Positions 32,120 to 43,626 of a DNA stretch of 64,000 bases are shown here, piece after piece. The DNA comes from Puccinia triticina (Eukaryota > Basidiomycota > Pucciniomycetes > Pucciniales > Pucciniaceae), in contig NC_070574.1 in NCBI RefSeq assembly GCF_026914185.1, positions 3,472,501 through 3,536,500 of the forward strand. The letters are read 5' to 3'. The position numbers and the translations under genes are program-made. Positions within the stretch are counted from its first letter, which is position 1; each line of letters opens with the position of its first letter. The notes under the pieces were generated by a model. It saw nothing but the letters and a program-made list of their open reading frames with translations, had not been told where the DNA came from and ran no database searches.

Positions 32120-34035
32120 TAAAAGTCCCTCCCTTGCCTGAGGCTTTGCCGGAGGGACTTATGAGTCATGACTTATCAGGAATTCTTGCATGAGAGAAAA
32201 GGATAATTTAGCCCTCATTTCACTGCATCCCCTGTAATAATGTATCTCACATAATTGTCAACCCCCATTCTCAAAACAATTTCTTCTACAACACATACCT
32301 ATTTGCTTGATTTTGGTATTTTGTAAATTGCAAGTATCACAACTCTATGTTTTTAAACATTTTATCAATTAAGAAAAAAAACAATAATAAGAACCCAGCG
32401 TTTTGGGTGAGCACGCTTGGACCTTTCTTGGGGTATCCAGTTGATTTCTGAAGAAATCAGAGTCTTAAAAAAATACCAAAGCATGAAGATGGAGGGCAGG
32501 TTGTCTGAGATTATATCAGGAGAAGATGCAGGCCTACCAATTACCAGCGGTCCAGCAATTTAAAAGGTTTGTTGTTATCAAGGTTTCTGGTGGTTCAAAG
32601 AAAAAGCTCACCAAACACCAGGGAAGCTTAGGGGGCACTCCCCAGGGAGTGCCTTACCCTGAATTTTCTTAATAACTTGGCGCAATGTCTACTAAATCAT
32701 ATGTATAATCAAACATGATATGATATACAACTATATATGAAGTGTCCATAACTCAGCTGGAACTCGTCTGTAACTCAGTAGTAACTCAACTGGACCACGT
32801 GTCTGTAACTAAGTTTAACTAAAGGGTAAAGCACCACTCACACACTGTTTGTACCAGAGAGTGATGTCAATCTGAATGGTGTTGGGACCATTTCACCCTC
32901 ATGTACCTGTTGCTGTGGCCTAAACAGAATGTGATTGGTGTGGGATTTGTCACCCTATTGTACGCGCGAGCAGTAGGGTGACAAATCATAGTCCATCAGG
33001 GAAGTTACAGATAAATCTTCCTCAATTTTACCCTCATTTACTCGTCACAAATTCCCCTCTGGGATAAAAAGTTCCTGATTTGTCACCCTATTGTACGTGC
33101 GTACAATCGGGTGACAAATCACACAGTTTTCAGAGCAGATGTTAATTTTTCCCAAGTAAATGAGGGTGTGACAGTTTGGAAATAATTCAGCTGGAAATTA
33201 CCCTCTGGTCTGGAAAGTTTGTAACTTGTGTGTGATTTTTGACTCTATTGTACTAGGGTGAAAAATCACACACTTTTCAGATCAGAGGGACATGTCCAGC
33301 TGAATTGTTTCCAAACTGTGTCACCTTGATTTACTTGGCAGAAATTCCCCTCTGGTCTGAAAAGTGTGTGATTTGTCACCCTATTGTACGCGCGTACAAT
33401 GGGGTGACAAATCACACACTTTTCAGACCAGAGGGGAATTTCTGCCAAGTAAATGGCAATAGGGTGACAAATCAGACACAAATCACACATTCTTCAGACC
33501 AGAGGATCATTTGTGTCTGAGTGATTTATAAACTGTGTCACCCTCATGTACCCAGATGGCATAAATTTCTCCTGCACTTGTGCAAATACTAAAAATTTTT
33601 GCACTTCTGATATTTTCTTTATCCAAATCTAGGCGATTGTGTTTCAGGCATGATATATATTTGATGAAGGCAGTTTGCCCCAATGTAAAAAATTGGAGGT
33701 GCAAGAGCTACCTGGTTTTCAAATGTAGAACTCAAGTTGTGATTGACATGAACTTTACTTCAAGATAAATTCAACATATTTATATGATAGTTCATGTTGA
33801 ATAGTTACATATCACTCCAAATTAGATTGGTCTATAGTTCTTACCCAGTAATTAAACAATTTAACATCACATTGTAAGCAATTCCGCCCCAGTTCAGACA
33901 AAAACTAACACCAAATTAAGCTGTCTGGGGAGTGCCCCCAAAGCTTCCCTGGTGAAAACCCAAATTTCTCTCATGTGAAAATTCCTAAGTCATAAGTCTA
34001 TCCGGCAAAGCCTCAGGGAAGAAAGGGACTTTGTC
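32120..34035. mobile_element. Inverted-repeat element, about 1.9 kb, non-coding
   Basis: Left arm from about 32124: aaaagtccctcccttgcctg, aggctttgccgg, gggacttatga. The right arm read in reverse from about 34030 gives aaagtccctttcttccctg, aggctttgccgg, agacttatgac. A second matching pair lies inside: caccagggaagcttaggggg with cactccccaggga (about 32610-32650) and its reverse near 33915-33953. The left arm is about 0.4 kb longer, probably by insertion. No transposase frame, so non-autonomous. Same terminal word (aagtccctc) as the element at 11639. Confidence 0.65.
33328..33454. repeat. Near-perfect 127-bp palindrome
   Basis: Two arms of about 62 bp meet at gtacgcgcgtac near 33389-33400. Arm content: atttacttggcagaaattcc, cctctggtctgaaaagtgtg, tgatttgtcaccctattgta. 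I see one mismatch (ctattgta against cattgta). Shorter relatives with the same core (tgtacgtgcgtaca near 33094) flank it on the left. Confidence 0.9.
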
Positions 34036-34747
34036 TTTCTGTGAAGGGCATACAAGTTGTGATTTTTATTGTCAAAAACTAAGTGAAAACCTGAAAAAAG
34101 TACATATTTTCCAGAAAAGTTCCCGGAATATCACTCCTTTAAAGTTTTACCCAACATGTAGGACAGGCCAAAAGGTTGGTAGATCATATGAGTTCCACAT
34201 GTATCATCTTACTTCAAATCAGGGTTGATTCAACTTTTGCCACCAACAAGCTGCTTTCAATGCCAAGTGGGACAAAACTTGGAAGTATCTAGTGACATTG
34301 ATGCATTGCAAGAAAAAGTCACTCAACTTCCACCAGTTGACATGCAAGATACTCTAGCATAACCACCATTATCTGATGTTGGAATAGTGCTTTTTGCACT
34401 GCCACCATATTGTATGAAACCTCTTTGGAGAAAGGTTCAAGTACCATCACAAGCTTTCCACTGGTGGTGGTTGAGTGACTTTCTCTTGCAGTGAAGGGCA
34501 TCAAAATGCAATCAGCATCCGTGCAAGCGCAAACATAACTTCTCAGCACAGGTGTATGAAATATTAAGCCACATTGATCAAAAGATACAAGCAACAAATC
34601 TGTGGTTCAAGCAAGTTGAGTTGAAGTGATACACATGGACTCTCGAAGAATTAATTTTAATTAACTTTTACCCTACCTTGTGAATTTGGTGTTCTTAATT
34701 GGGTAGATTCAGTTGCCATCCTATGAAGGTGAGAGGAAGTGGGTAGG

Positions 34748-35759
34748 TCATTCTGCTTTGGGCTTGGCGACATCCGAGCGTTCAGGGACGATTCCGCCCA
34801 AGATTTTCCTCTCGATTTGGTCGAAAGTCTTGTCCACAAGATGTTCCACTGGCTCGTCGAATAATGAGGGCAAGAAGGGTATGATACCTAAGCCGACTGA
34901 CAAAAACACAAACAAACGAACAAATTGACGAATTCAATCTAACTGTGGGCTCCAAAAGAACTTGCGTTGTGTGCGTGTCAAACTTACCGACAGTCGGACC
35001 GATGGAATGCATTCGTGGGTTGGCCATTTTCGAAAAGATGAATCTCTTGGAATATCGAACGGCGGAATGACTGATCGATCGGCCACAAACCGTACAAAAA
35101 GGGTGGTGATTGAGTCTCTGCACAGTTCTCTCAATGAACGAAGAGAAACCCCAAGGCGTACATGGTCTGTGCGTCCGATCCACATGAGAAACAGTATTGG
35201 TACATATTATGGTTCGAGTCAACGTAAGCGGATTGGAATCTGTTCAAGATAAACTAGTCGCGTTTGGTGTGTTTACAGAAAGCAAAATTTACGGACCAAA
35301 GCCGGAAACAGCATGCCTGAATCGACCAATTAATCTTTAGCTCCAGGAATAACCGAAAGCTAGGGGGATTTAACTTACTTGCAGTTCCCTGGAACGCAGC
35401 GCGTCGCGCAACCTTCAGACCGATCACCAGATTGTCATTCGGGTCGCCCTGAGCTTGGAGATGTCCCTTCCATCCTTCGTACGCCACATCACCCACCTCG
35501 ACGCGCCATCCAGAAATCAGCCACGGATTGAATGGGCTGCCATTGGGCTCGTGTTAAGGATCTGACAACTCACCACATAGGCAATCGAAATCCCGTACGC
35601 CCCTGTGACCACTTTGGGATTCACGACCGGCCGGAAAGCTTCGCCAACATCGGATGTGTAGGCCAGATACCTCGAGGCGGGGATCAGTAAAGGTCGAATA
35701 CGAGCAACTAGGCCTAAATATCTGGCTGCTGTGTCGGTTGAGCTGGGGGTAGGGCACAT
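34748..35759 (-). CDS. MTFP1/Mtp18-like mitochondrial inner-membrane protein, 4 exons
   Basis: Exons 35759-35574, 35496-35379, 35070-34988 and 34896-34748. The protein shows the family pattern: ARYLGLVARIRPLLIPASRY then LAYTSDVGEAFRPVVNPKVV (exon 1), GDVAYEGWKGHLQ (exon 2), HSAVRYSKRF..NPRMHSIGPTV (exon 3) and GLGIIPFLPSLFDEPVEHLVD (exon 4). MTFP1 acts in mitochondrial fission and inner-membrane integrity. Introns 1 and 3 keep frame; intron 2 (308 nt, GTAAGT..CAG) joins one base out of frame, so either the exon 3 start differs, or there is a 1-bp indel or sequence error. Start ATG 35759 chosen because it lies just before the conserved block. Confidence 0.8.
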
Positions 35760-36000
35760 GTCCAATTCAAGAATTAGCATGGAATGGCTTGGCCATTGCA
35801 GAAATATACGAAAGAGGTACTGACTCGATTCGACCGTCCGCAATCCGCTCTGGCAAATTTTCGACGTTATCGGGCATGTCGGACCATGAACAACACGCTT
35901 TATATCGATCGGGGTTATGTGTTTGCAGCTCAAAAATTCGAAGTAGTAACGAAGTACCCGATGCGGCCACCGGACCCCGATAGATCCCGATAAGTCCCGC

Positions 36001-36326
36001 CGCAGGGGGCGCGAAACCCTAACTTAACAAGTTCCTTATAAAAACAAAGGGGGTTAGTCAAGCTAGCTGGTCAATGCTCAACAGGGCTTGTTCGAGCAAA
36101 AGCCTTTAGCAGGGACGCTTGTGATATGACAACTGGATGTCTCAAGGATAGTTACGGTCCGCGGCCTTATAATTATGATTGTTTTATGATTGTTGTTTGA
36201 GGACAAAAAGAAAAGAAGAGGGACTGAATTCTCGCCTTATGATCGTTGCGAGGAGAAAAAAAAAGGATATCATCCGACAACATACATAAAAAAAAAGAAA
36301 GCAGGAGAAAGAAGAAAGCAAATAAA
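36001..36326. other. Short intergenic stretch, A-rich
   Basis: Between the MTFP1-like start and the UTP18 stop. Purine-rich on the plus strand (36200-36320), matching a CT-rich 3' UTR for UTP18. No gene. Confidence 0.55.
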
Positions 36327-38305
36327 TTATTCCCAAAACTTGAGTGAATACAGCAGTACTTTGCCCCGATTGTTAGCAGTTACCAAGTATTTGGAATTGT
36401 GACTGAAGTCGAAATCGGTTACATGACCTAAGGGGGTATTCGAAGTAGGCCAATTGGAAAAGACGGTTCCAGACTTGACATGGACCTAACCAGAGAAACG
36501 AGTGCCGCGATCAGTCAATAACACCGGATGCGAGGATACTGGAGTTGACCAAGAAAAAAAAGAAGCACAAACCAGTTTCAGTCCATCCTTTTTGACTTGA
36601 CTGGAGATCCCGAGCACTTGTGCGTCGGGATTGAACTTGAGTCGGTTGATCGAAGTGGTCAAGTTGCCGATGGTTTTGAACGGTTTCCGGCTGGTCTGAA
36701 AGGAATCGACGAACGAGGAGGGGGCTCCATCCTGGATCTGATCGGCGTAAAGATTGACGATGCCAGTTTGGCTGCCGATGGCCGTATATGACTCCTGGGT
36801 GAGCCGACGACAGTCTTGGTCGGTGGTGGAGATCTTCGTCGGATTGAATCCGCCGTCGTCGAACCAACTGCCCATGATCTTGTTCATCCGCAGATCCCAG
36901 ATCGACACCTCTGCATTACTCCCGATCGTCAGGAGCTCGGTCCCGTTGCGTGACCATGCCAAGCTCTTGATTGGGTTGTTGGATTTCAAGCTATGGATCA
37001 CTTGGGACGAGCCAATGTTGTTCGACCAGTCGACCAGCTCGACAAGCCCATTCATCCCGACAAATGCGACGAGATTTCCCTGAGGCGAGAATTTGAAATG
37101 ACTGAGTGAGGTGCCTTTGCTCGATTGCGAGAAAACAGATTTGTGGAAGAGTCCTTGGGGGCTCTTGATACATTGACAGCTTTGGAGATCAAATGTGTAG
37201 AAGTACGGCCGATGGCCGGTGATCAGGACGGTTGAAGATACGTTGGTAGTTGAAGGAGGGCAGAATTCGGCGGCTTGGATTGGAAGATCGGGTGTATGAA
37301 CGAAGTGGAGGGCCGGGTTGTGGGTGCCGTCGATCTTGAAGAATGAGAGTCGCTTGGACTCGGCCGAGGCGGTGAAGAGGACGTCGGAATGGGGATGAAA
37401 CTGGAGACAAGAGATCGGCGAGGATTTGGTTTTTCCGGGCTCGGCTTGGTTTGCGTCTCGAAGTCTCTCGACTTGAAGCTGGCCTTTGGGTAGGATCCCC
37501 TTGCGAGTTTTTTTGGAGATCTTGGGACGATTAAGATCGCCAGTTGATTGAAGAATTAGATCTAATCCGAAACCCGGCTGGTCCTCATCCTCATCCCCGT
37601 CGATCTGTTTACCTTTTGATTGTCGGCGATCGCTCAACCAAGTTGGTGTTGGATTCATCTTCTCGAATTGGGTCCTTAATCGTTTCTCATATTCTTCTCC
37701 ACTAATAGTGATCTTTTGATCATCGTCTCGGTCATCCAATGTTCTTAGCTTCTTCAGTCGGCTGGGTCCATGGCTAATCGATACTGAGACCTGGTTTGCG
37801 GACTCGTCCTTCCATGCAGGCACCTTCTCAGGGCGACGATCGGTCTTGGGCGCTGACTCTTTCCGCTCGATAGTCTCTGATTTTTGATTGGGATCATTGA
37901 GACTTTCAGCTCCATTGGATTGTTGATTGGGCTCGTCCAAGATGAATAACTATCAGGAGATCGATTTAGGTCAGTGAGGTGCCGAAAGAATCGAAGGTGA
38001 ATGCTCGTTAGTGGCTTCACCTGATCATCTGCAAGGCCTGCAAGCTCGGTCTTGGGGCTTTCATCATCAGGGCGGACTGAGTGGGTTGGGTTGGAAGGTT
38101 CTAGTTTCTGTTTTGATCTTGATACCGGTGCGAATCCGAAGACTGCTTCCTCAAGATCGAGTTCTTCAGCCGTGGGTTCTACGTTGGGATATTCTTCGAT
38201 CCCGAGTGGTTTCTTGGATTTCAGACTGGCGCCGTCCACGACTTTGACCCGTTTCCGCTTCTTGGAGGCTGACTTGATGGGTAGCATGTTTCGATCGTTC
38301 TGCAT
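36327..38305 (-). CDS. UTP18: UTP18, U3 snoRNP / SSU processome WD40 protein, 3 exons
   Basis: Exons 38305-38021, 37949-36573 and 36485-36327 give 1,821 nt, 606 residues. The N-terminus holds the UTP18 hallmark ELDLEEAVFGF. The middle is acidic and basic (residues about 100-260), then WD repeats (from PISCLQFHPHSDVLFTA). The C-terminus matches the family closely: TVFSNWPTSNTPLGHVTDFD..GKVLLYSL. Both introns are phase 0 (GTGAAG..ATAG; GTTTGT..TTAG). UTP18 is a U3-associated factor needed for early cleavage of pre-18S rRNA in the nucleolus. No defect seen. Start at 38305 chosen; ATG at 38287 is an alternative. Confidence 0.94.
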
Positions 38306-38587
38306 TCATCAAAAAAAAACAGCTGGGATTAGGAATTCCTGATTGAAACAAACATTCCGACCACAAGTTAGTTTTGCTTACACTATGATAAGTCGATGGC
38401 CAAGGATATTCTTCGAGTTGTTGTGGTGGTGGTGGTCGGGGGCGAAGATTTTTTGAGGGTGGCCGTGATGAGATATGGATATATGCAATATGCTCCCGCC
38501 TGCCCCCCCGGGGGTGTTGCCCTGGGAGATTTCGCCAGTGTGGATCTTGATTTTTTCGAAGCAAGCACCCAGGAAAACCTCAGGCCA
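38306..38587. promoter_or_regulatory. Shared promoter of UTP18 and the Mtf2-like gene
   Basis: 282 bp between two divergent start codons. Contains a run of 8-9 A at 38312-38320 and a GTGG/GGTGG-rich stretch near 38415-38440. Bidirectional promoter inferred. Confidence 0.5.
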
Positions 38588-40074
38588 ATGGTCAAGCTCA
38601 GCACCACTCGCCAACTACTGACGATCAGAGGCACTCTCCATCTCACAACATGCTCACCCGCTAGCACCCGCTGGATCTCAACGGACACAGAACCATCTAG
38701 GTGAGCTGTCAGGCTTGATGACGGGCCGGAGTAGAAACTGATCCGAGTAAAATCAGCAACAGCGCACAACGACCATTCCCATCAAGCTCGAAACCATCTC
38801 CCTCCTCCTCTTCCGCCAAGAAAAAGGGATCCCGATTGAGAGATAGGGCAGGCCTACCGGTATTCAAAAGCTCGAACAGACGGCAGGACGACGATGATAT
38901 CCAAGGGAGGCTGGCAGAAGGTTCGGCAGACAATCCTGGGCCTCAATCCTTCACACCCATGAAGCCATGGAGCATGCGAACCCGCAACCAACTCGAAAGG
39001 AGCCAAATGAGCCACAGAGAAAGTTTGATCGCACTAGAACTACTCGAAGATCTGGCGATCCCATTAGAAGAACTCTCGATGACCACCAAATCCGATCCAG
39101 AACAAGAAAACGGCGCAGGATCGGGGATAAGAGACTTGCTGCATCGTCCCGAATTTCAGTCGATCCTATCAAAACACTCTTCCTCAAATAAATCCCTCTC
39201 AAGGCACCGGCCCGATCAACTCTCATCTGAGGATCTCCGCATCGAGGATATCCTCAAAGAACTCTCCGACTCGCTCATCCAGAAGATCGACAGCATGGAG
39301 ACAGACTTCGAATTGCTCGGCTGGCTCGATCAACATGTCTTTTCTCAATCCCGATCGCCCTCACCCTCAGAATCCTTGGTTGAGGAAAGCTCACCATCCA
39401 GCAGTCCAACAACAACCCCTCCGGATCAGGATCCCACACCGAAACTCGGGCAAGTCTTCGAGAATCTTGATGCCCATCCACCCATTCCCACCGAATTCGA
39501 ACTGGACATGAATTTCGACCAGGATCCAGAGACGATGCTCTCCAGTCAGCCAGTTTGTTTCACTCCACTCTTCTCGCCGATCCTCCTACACCTCCTCAAA
39601 ACCTTCTCGAGTCGGTTCAAGAACCCCCATCTGGCATTGTATCTTTTCGACTGGGCCCGATCCCACTCGGATCCGTTTGTCAAATATTTCGGATTGACCA
39701 GAGATGTGTACTTTGAGAGCTTGCAGATCAAATGGAAAGTCTTCCGCGACTTCCGAGGAATCCAAAACGATATGTTGGAGATGAAGGCCCTCGGCTTGGA
39801 GTTCGACGATCGGTTCAAGAGGCTCGTTCAACTCATCACCCAAGTCGTCTTAGATGATGAAATCCAGGCCGAGTCTCGTCTTCTTGAGTCCACTACTTCT
39901 CCACCAGATCCTTCAAAACCCCATCAAAATCTCGATCGGCTTCGGAGAATATCCGCTGTCGAGCGGCACTATGTCTCCCAAATCGAATCTCTGCTCAACG
40001 AGTTCATCGAATCTCAAAACCAAGCCTTCACTCACAAATTCCGTGTCCCCTCTCCTTCCCAGCATCAATCTTAA
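38588..40074 (+). CDS. Mtf2-like mitochondrial protein, 2 exons
   Basis: Exons 38588-38700 and 38757-40074 give 1,431 nt, 476 residues. Exon 1 encodes a good mitochondrial presequence (MVKLSTTRQLLTIRGTLHL, Arg-rich, no acids before residue 34). Residues about 305-410 show the Mtf2-like pattern of basidiomycetes: LLHLLKTFSSRFKNPHLALY, then DWARSHSDPFVKYFG and KWKVFRDFRGIQNDMLEM. Yeast Mtf2/Nam1 helps mitochondrial RNA processing and translation. The intron is 56 nt (GTGAGC..TCAG), phase 2. The first ORF-track-style start inside exon 2 is a TTG, so the spliced model is preferred. Confidence 0.8.
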
Positions 40075-40589
40075 ACCATCTTTCCGAGAAATATATTTTG
40101 TTAATCATTATCACCGTTGTTCGTATTTTCGATTTGTGAAAATCGTTTTTGTATCTCGTGTAATCGTTGGATAGAGATGGCTTGAAATTTCATTGCGATG
40201 GATGCCTATCGATACTGAGAGATAACAGACCCCATATGCCTGGGACCTTACATGTGCCCAAGTTGGAAACAAGGTGCTCTTCCATGTTGGCACAAGCGAT
40301 ACATAACACCCATGTACCATACCAGGACTGAGGGGGTAAATAGAACCCCATATCATGTTTCCTCCACGGTAGGTTTTTCTCGATCTCAGGTCTGGAACTG
40401 GTAGCAGTTATGTCAAGACCAAAGTGAGACCGCACAAAGTACAACCGAAGCTAGTTTGGAACACATATGGAGGTTAATTAAAGATTCTATATCTGGTCAT
40501 CATTCTGGTTGGATCGTCAATATTTTCTTTGCAATTATGATTTTCGCTTCTTTGGTTTCTGCGTTGCAGGTTGCGCTGAAGAACATAGA

Positions 40590-41111
40590 TGTAGGGGGAG
40601 AGAACGCCAGAAAAGAAGGAAACACGTCAGCTTCAAAACAAACCCCAATACCCAGAAAGACGGAAAGAAAAGAAGTAGGACAAGGAGGGGGACAAACTTG
40701 AGAGGCAGGATATTCAGAAGGCAGGGACGAGGAGGTCACCGGCGACTTTAAAGAAAGCGATCGAGGAGAAAAAGACGGCGAAGCCGACGAGGATGCCGGT
40801 GTTAGCTTTCCGACACTCGGGATCGTTCATCTCCTGGCTGATGATCTTCTTCCAGACCGACTGCTCCTCCTCCTTGGCATGCGAACCCATATAGTTCGGC
40901 TTCGGCTTGCTCGAATCGCGGAGGGCCATCTAGTCTGCCCGAATTGTATCGATCATCAGTTGGGTTGGTCCAGCCCGATGGATACTGCCATCAGACTGCT
41001 ATCCAGTCTATAATCCAGACGCCTTCTCAACAAGGAATGGCTTACATTGTGTTACCAGGCCGAAGTGGGTGTGTTGGGATAAGTTGCTGGCTGGCCGTGT
41101 CCCGGGACTGG
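40590..41111. repeat. Segmental duplication, copy 1
   Basis: About 500 bp matching 47465-47989 in the same orientation. Near-identical across the 71-codon gene and its 3' flank, more diverged in its 5' flank (about 40935-41111). Confidence 0.85.
40714..40929 (-). CDS. 71-aa single-pass membrane protein, copy 1
   Basis: MALRDSSKPKPNYMGSHAKE starts a basic, soluble N-terminal half; then NDPECRKANTGI and one hydrophobic helix (LVGFAVFFSSIAFFKVAGDL) close to the C-terminus. Single-exon. The shape (short basic arm, tail-proximal helix, four residues after it) resembles small tail-anchored mitochondrial or ER proteins such as TOM or respiratory accessory subunits, but I do not recognise the family. 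The second copy at 47589-47804 differs by one residue (Met/Leu at 14), which argues that the sequence is under constraint or recently copied. Confidence 0.75.
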   Translation of the reverse strand: MALRDSSKPKPNYMGSHAKEEEQSVWKKIISQEMNDPECRKANTGILVGFAVFFSSIAFFKVAGDLLVPAF

Positions 41112-41894
41112 CTGCCTGCCAACTCTGAAGGGAGCCCGGAGGACGGACTAACTTCCGGGCAATCGGGGGTCCGACGGCAGGCGGCGAGCATCATCACTTC
41201 TCCACTGTGTCCGTGAAGGTTTGTCTCACAATGGATCCGACGCTGGCTCAATCCCAGTGACGTACGGACGGAGGACGAATCGATGCGGTGTTACCATTGG
41301 CAGTGCCTCGTGCTATGGGCAGCCCCAAGCCGAGTTCATGCTCACTGCAACAATCAGCCTTGATTTCCACAATTGACCCGATGAACTCTTCTTATTTCCC
41401 TCCGTCCCGGCCGAGCTGGTAACTTCTTGTCGCATTGCGCCGAGGGGCCCGAGTCATTCGGATGGTCCCTGCCTGTCCCTACATCAATTACCGAGGGAGT
41501 TGACTTGGTATACACTTTACTCGACCGCGCTTCATCCTCACCTCAGGGGTGCGATGGTGGGTGTGTGATAACCATAACAGGTTGGGTTCTCCTCTTCTGC
41601 ATAGAGCTCTGAAACCAGTTCCTTCTGATTCTGGATGATTCCTTCATGCGTGGGCCAATCTGATTTTGAGACCTACGCTTTCTACTCCAACACTTCTTGA
41701 TGCCGCTCTGTATTTGACTCTGAGTGGCAAACAAACCCCCTGCACCTGGAGCGTGCCGGATGTCTTGAGCCTTTGGTTGTCCTCGGCCTCCACTTGCTGA
41801 ACCCACGAACAACATAAATATTTATATCCAAGCACCCAGAGCACCTTGAATTCTTTCCCATCCCCGTCCCGAAGCCAAAAAGCAGACGAGAAGA
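41112..41894. other. Intergenic, probable promoter of the secreted protein gene
   Basis: No coding frame supported. CT-rich sequence near 41600-41780. Confidence 0.5.
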
Positions 41895-43626
41895 ATGTTT
41901 CGTCATCCCGGTGCACTTCTAGCGTTTTTGGTCCTATTCTCTTGCTCACATGGCCGATCTTTGCCGCGTCCAAGTCTGTGGAAGCGCACTGCCACGGATG
42001 ACATCTTGATTCCGCTGAAAGAGTTAACATCAATATCTGAAGAGAAGCTCGTCAAGTCTAAATATACCATGTACCTTTTCCTCCGGCAGACCTTCCAAGT
42101 ACGAGTCCCGCCAAGGCGCAGAGTAAGCGAGCATCATGATCAGTGAAAACACCACAACTGATTGAGCATCATCAGCTGATTTTTCCACACTTGATCCATG
42201 TCTCCTGACGTGACTCGATACAAACAGAGCAGCCGATACCGACACAACTTTTGCAAGAACAGGCGATAGTACCAGTCATCAGGATTCCATGATGTGAGAA
42301 CCTCTGTGTTAAATTCTCCGATCAGCCGAATAGGCTGTCATATACCCACCTATCCTCTCCTGCTAATACATATTTGATAAATCATAACCAACAACGCAGA
42401 GAAAATCCAGATGTGATCGAACCCCTCAAATCAGTGCAGAAGGATCAAGTGGCGTGAGTGGCATGGTCGAAGGTCAAAAGAAGCATGTTATTGACATATA
42501 TGTATATTCATTCAAACAGAGGACTACGCCCGGGCGGAGACGTCGGAAACAGGCCCGATGGCCCGAATGGACCCAAGAATCCCATCATGTGAGCAGGGTT
42601 TGAACTAATTCCTTCAAAAAATCTGCGATCACCCCAACAGGCTTGTTTCCATCCGACTAAATCCCACCGGCCAATCGTTTTTTTGGATAATAACCTTACA
42701 TCTACAGCAAAACACCCCATGACCCAAACATAAGGATTCACTTCAAGACATACGATGTTCCTCAGGGCGGGAGGCCGAAGATGTGAGTAGCCTGGTTGAT
42801 TTTCAAAGAATCCATATTGTTTTTATGTGTGTCAAGCAAACTGAAAACAACCTCATGCGTAGAGAATTCAATCTCCTCCAGATTATCGGTCCCCGCCTCA
42901 CAGGGTTAACCCAGAAAAATTGGGAGAAGGCAATCAACTATTATCACCGTTTGTAAGCGGGTGCTTTTCTGCCTCAAAAGGAGGTGACCGGTTCCAATTC
43001 CTCAAAAACCATGACCAGCTATGGTGGTTTGGTTCAGCTCCATTGGAAGTGGCTAATTTATGATCACTCAGACCCTTTGTTAAACAGAAACTCATCGAAA
43101 ATCAAGAGCTTATTGACCTCCAACAGTCTCTAGAAGAAGCTTATTTCTTTTATCAATTTTTCGAAAAACCAAAGCAAAATAAGCCACTGTTATTACTCCT
43201 AGCATCATCCGACAATTCTTCTCTTCAGTCAAAAATCTGGACCAAATCACTCCCATTTGACCAGTGGGTAGAGCGCATGATCATACCACATCTCCACTAT
43301 ATGTAAGTCTCTATTAATTCAATCATCAAGGCATCAATTGGTCCCCCAAAATCTGAATAGTTTGATTGAATTGAAACAGCACCTTGGATGAATGGCTAAA
43401 ATACAAACATCCAGAAATGGAACAAAACAAGATTGAATATATTCAAAAATTTGCAACAAGATCTGAAGACAAAGTTCAGTACTGGGATACAGAAAAAGCA
43501 GAACAATTCTATGAAACCCATAAAAACATTCAAGTCCCAAAGCAAAGCAACACACCATCTCAGCTTGTGTTCAAAAAACCTGTTGCGGCCATTTGTAAAT
43601 TTTTTGCCAAATGGACTCAACACTAA
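41895..43626 (+). CDS. Secreted protein, 7-8 exons, effector candidate
   Basis: Exons 41895-42070, 42228-42293, 42400-42453, 42520-42588, 42863-42952, 43072-43302 and 43380-43626 join in frame to 933 nt, 310 residues. A 9-nt exon at 42774-42782 is possible. The start MFRHPGALLAFLVLFSCSHG is a clear signal peptide; LWKR at about 28-31 could be a Kex2 site. The middle is Gly/Pro/Asn-rich (GLRPGGDVGNRPDGPNGPKN). The C-terminal half is helical and charged, with many Lys, Gln and Glu (TLDEWLKYKHPEMEQNK) and few Cys. No family recognised. Every intron is phase 2. Lineage-specific secreted proteins of this kind are typical rust effectors, but that role is inference. Confidence 0.8.

Noticed and set aside
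38396..38587. Upstream extension of the Mtf2-like ORF
   Set aside because: The frame is open from 38396, but the extra residues are GT-repeat-derived (poly-Val) and would hide the good mitochondrial presequence that starts at 38588.
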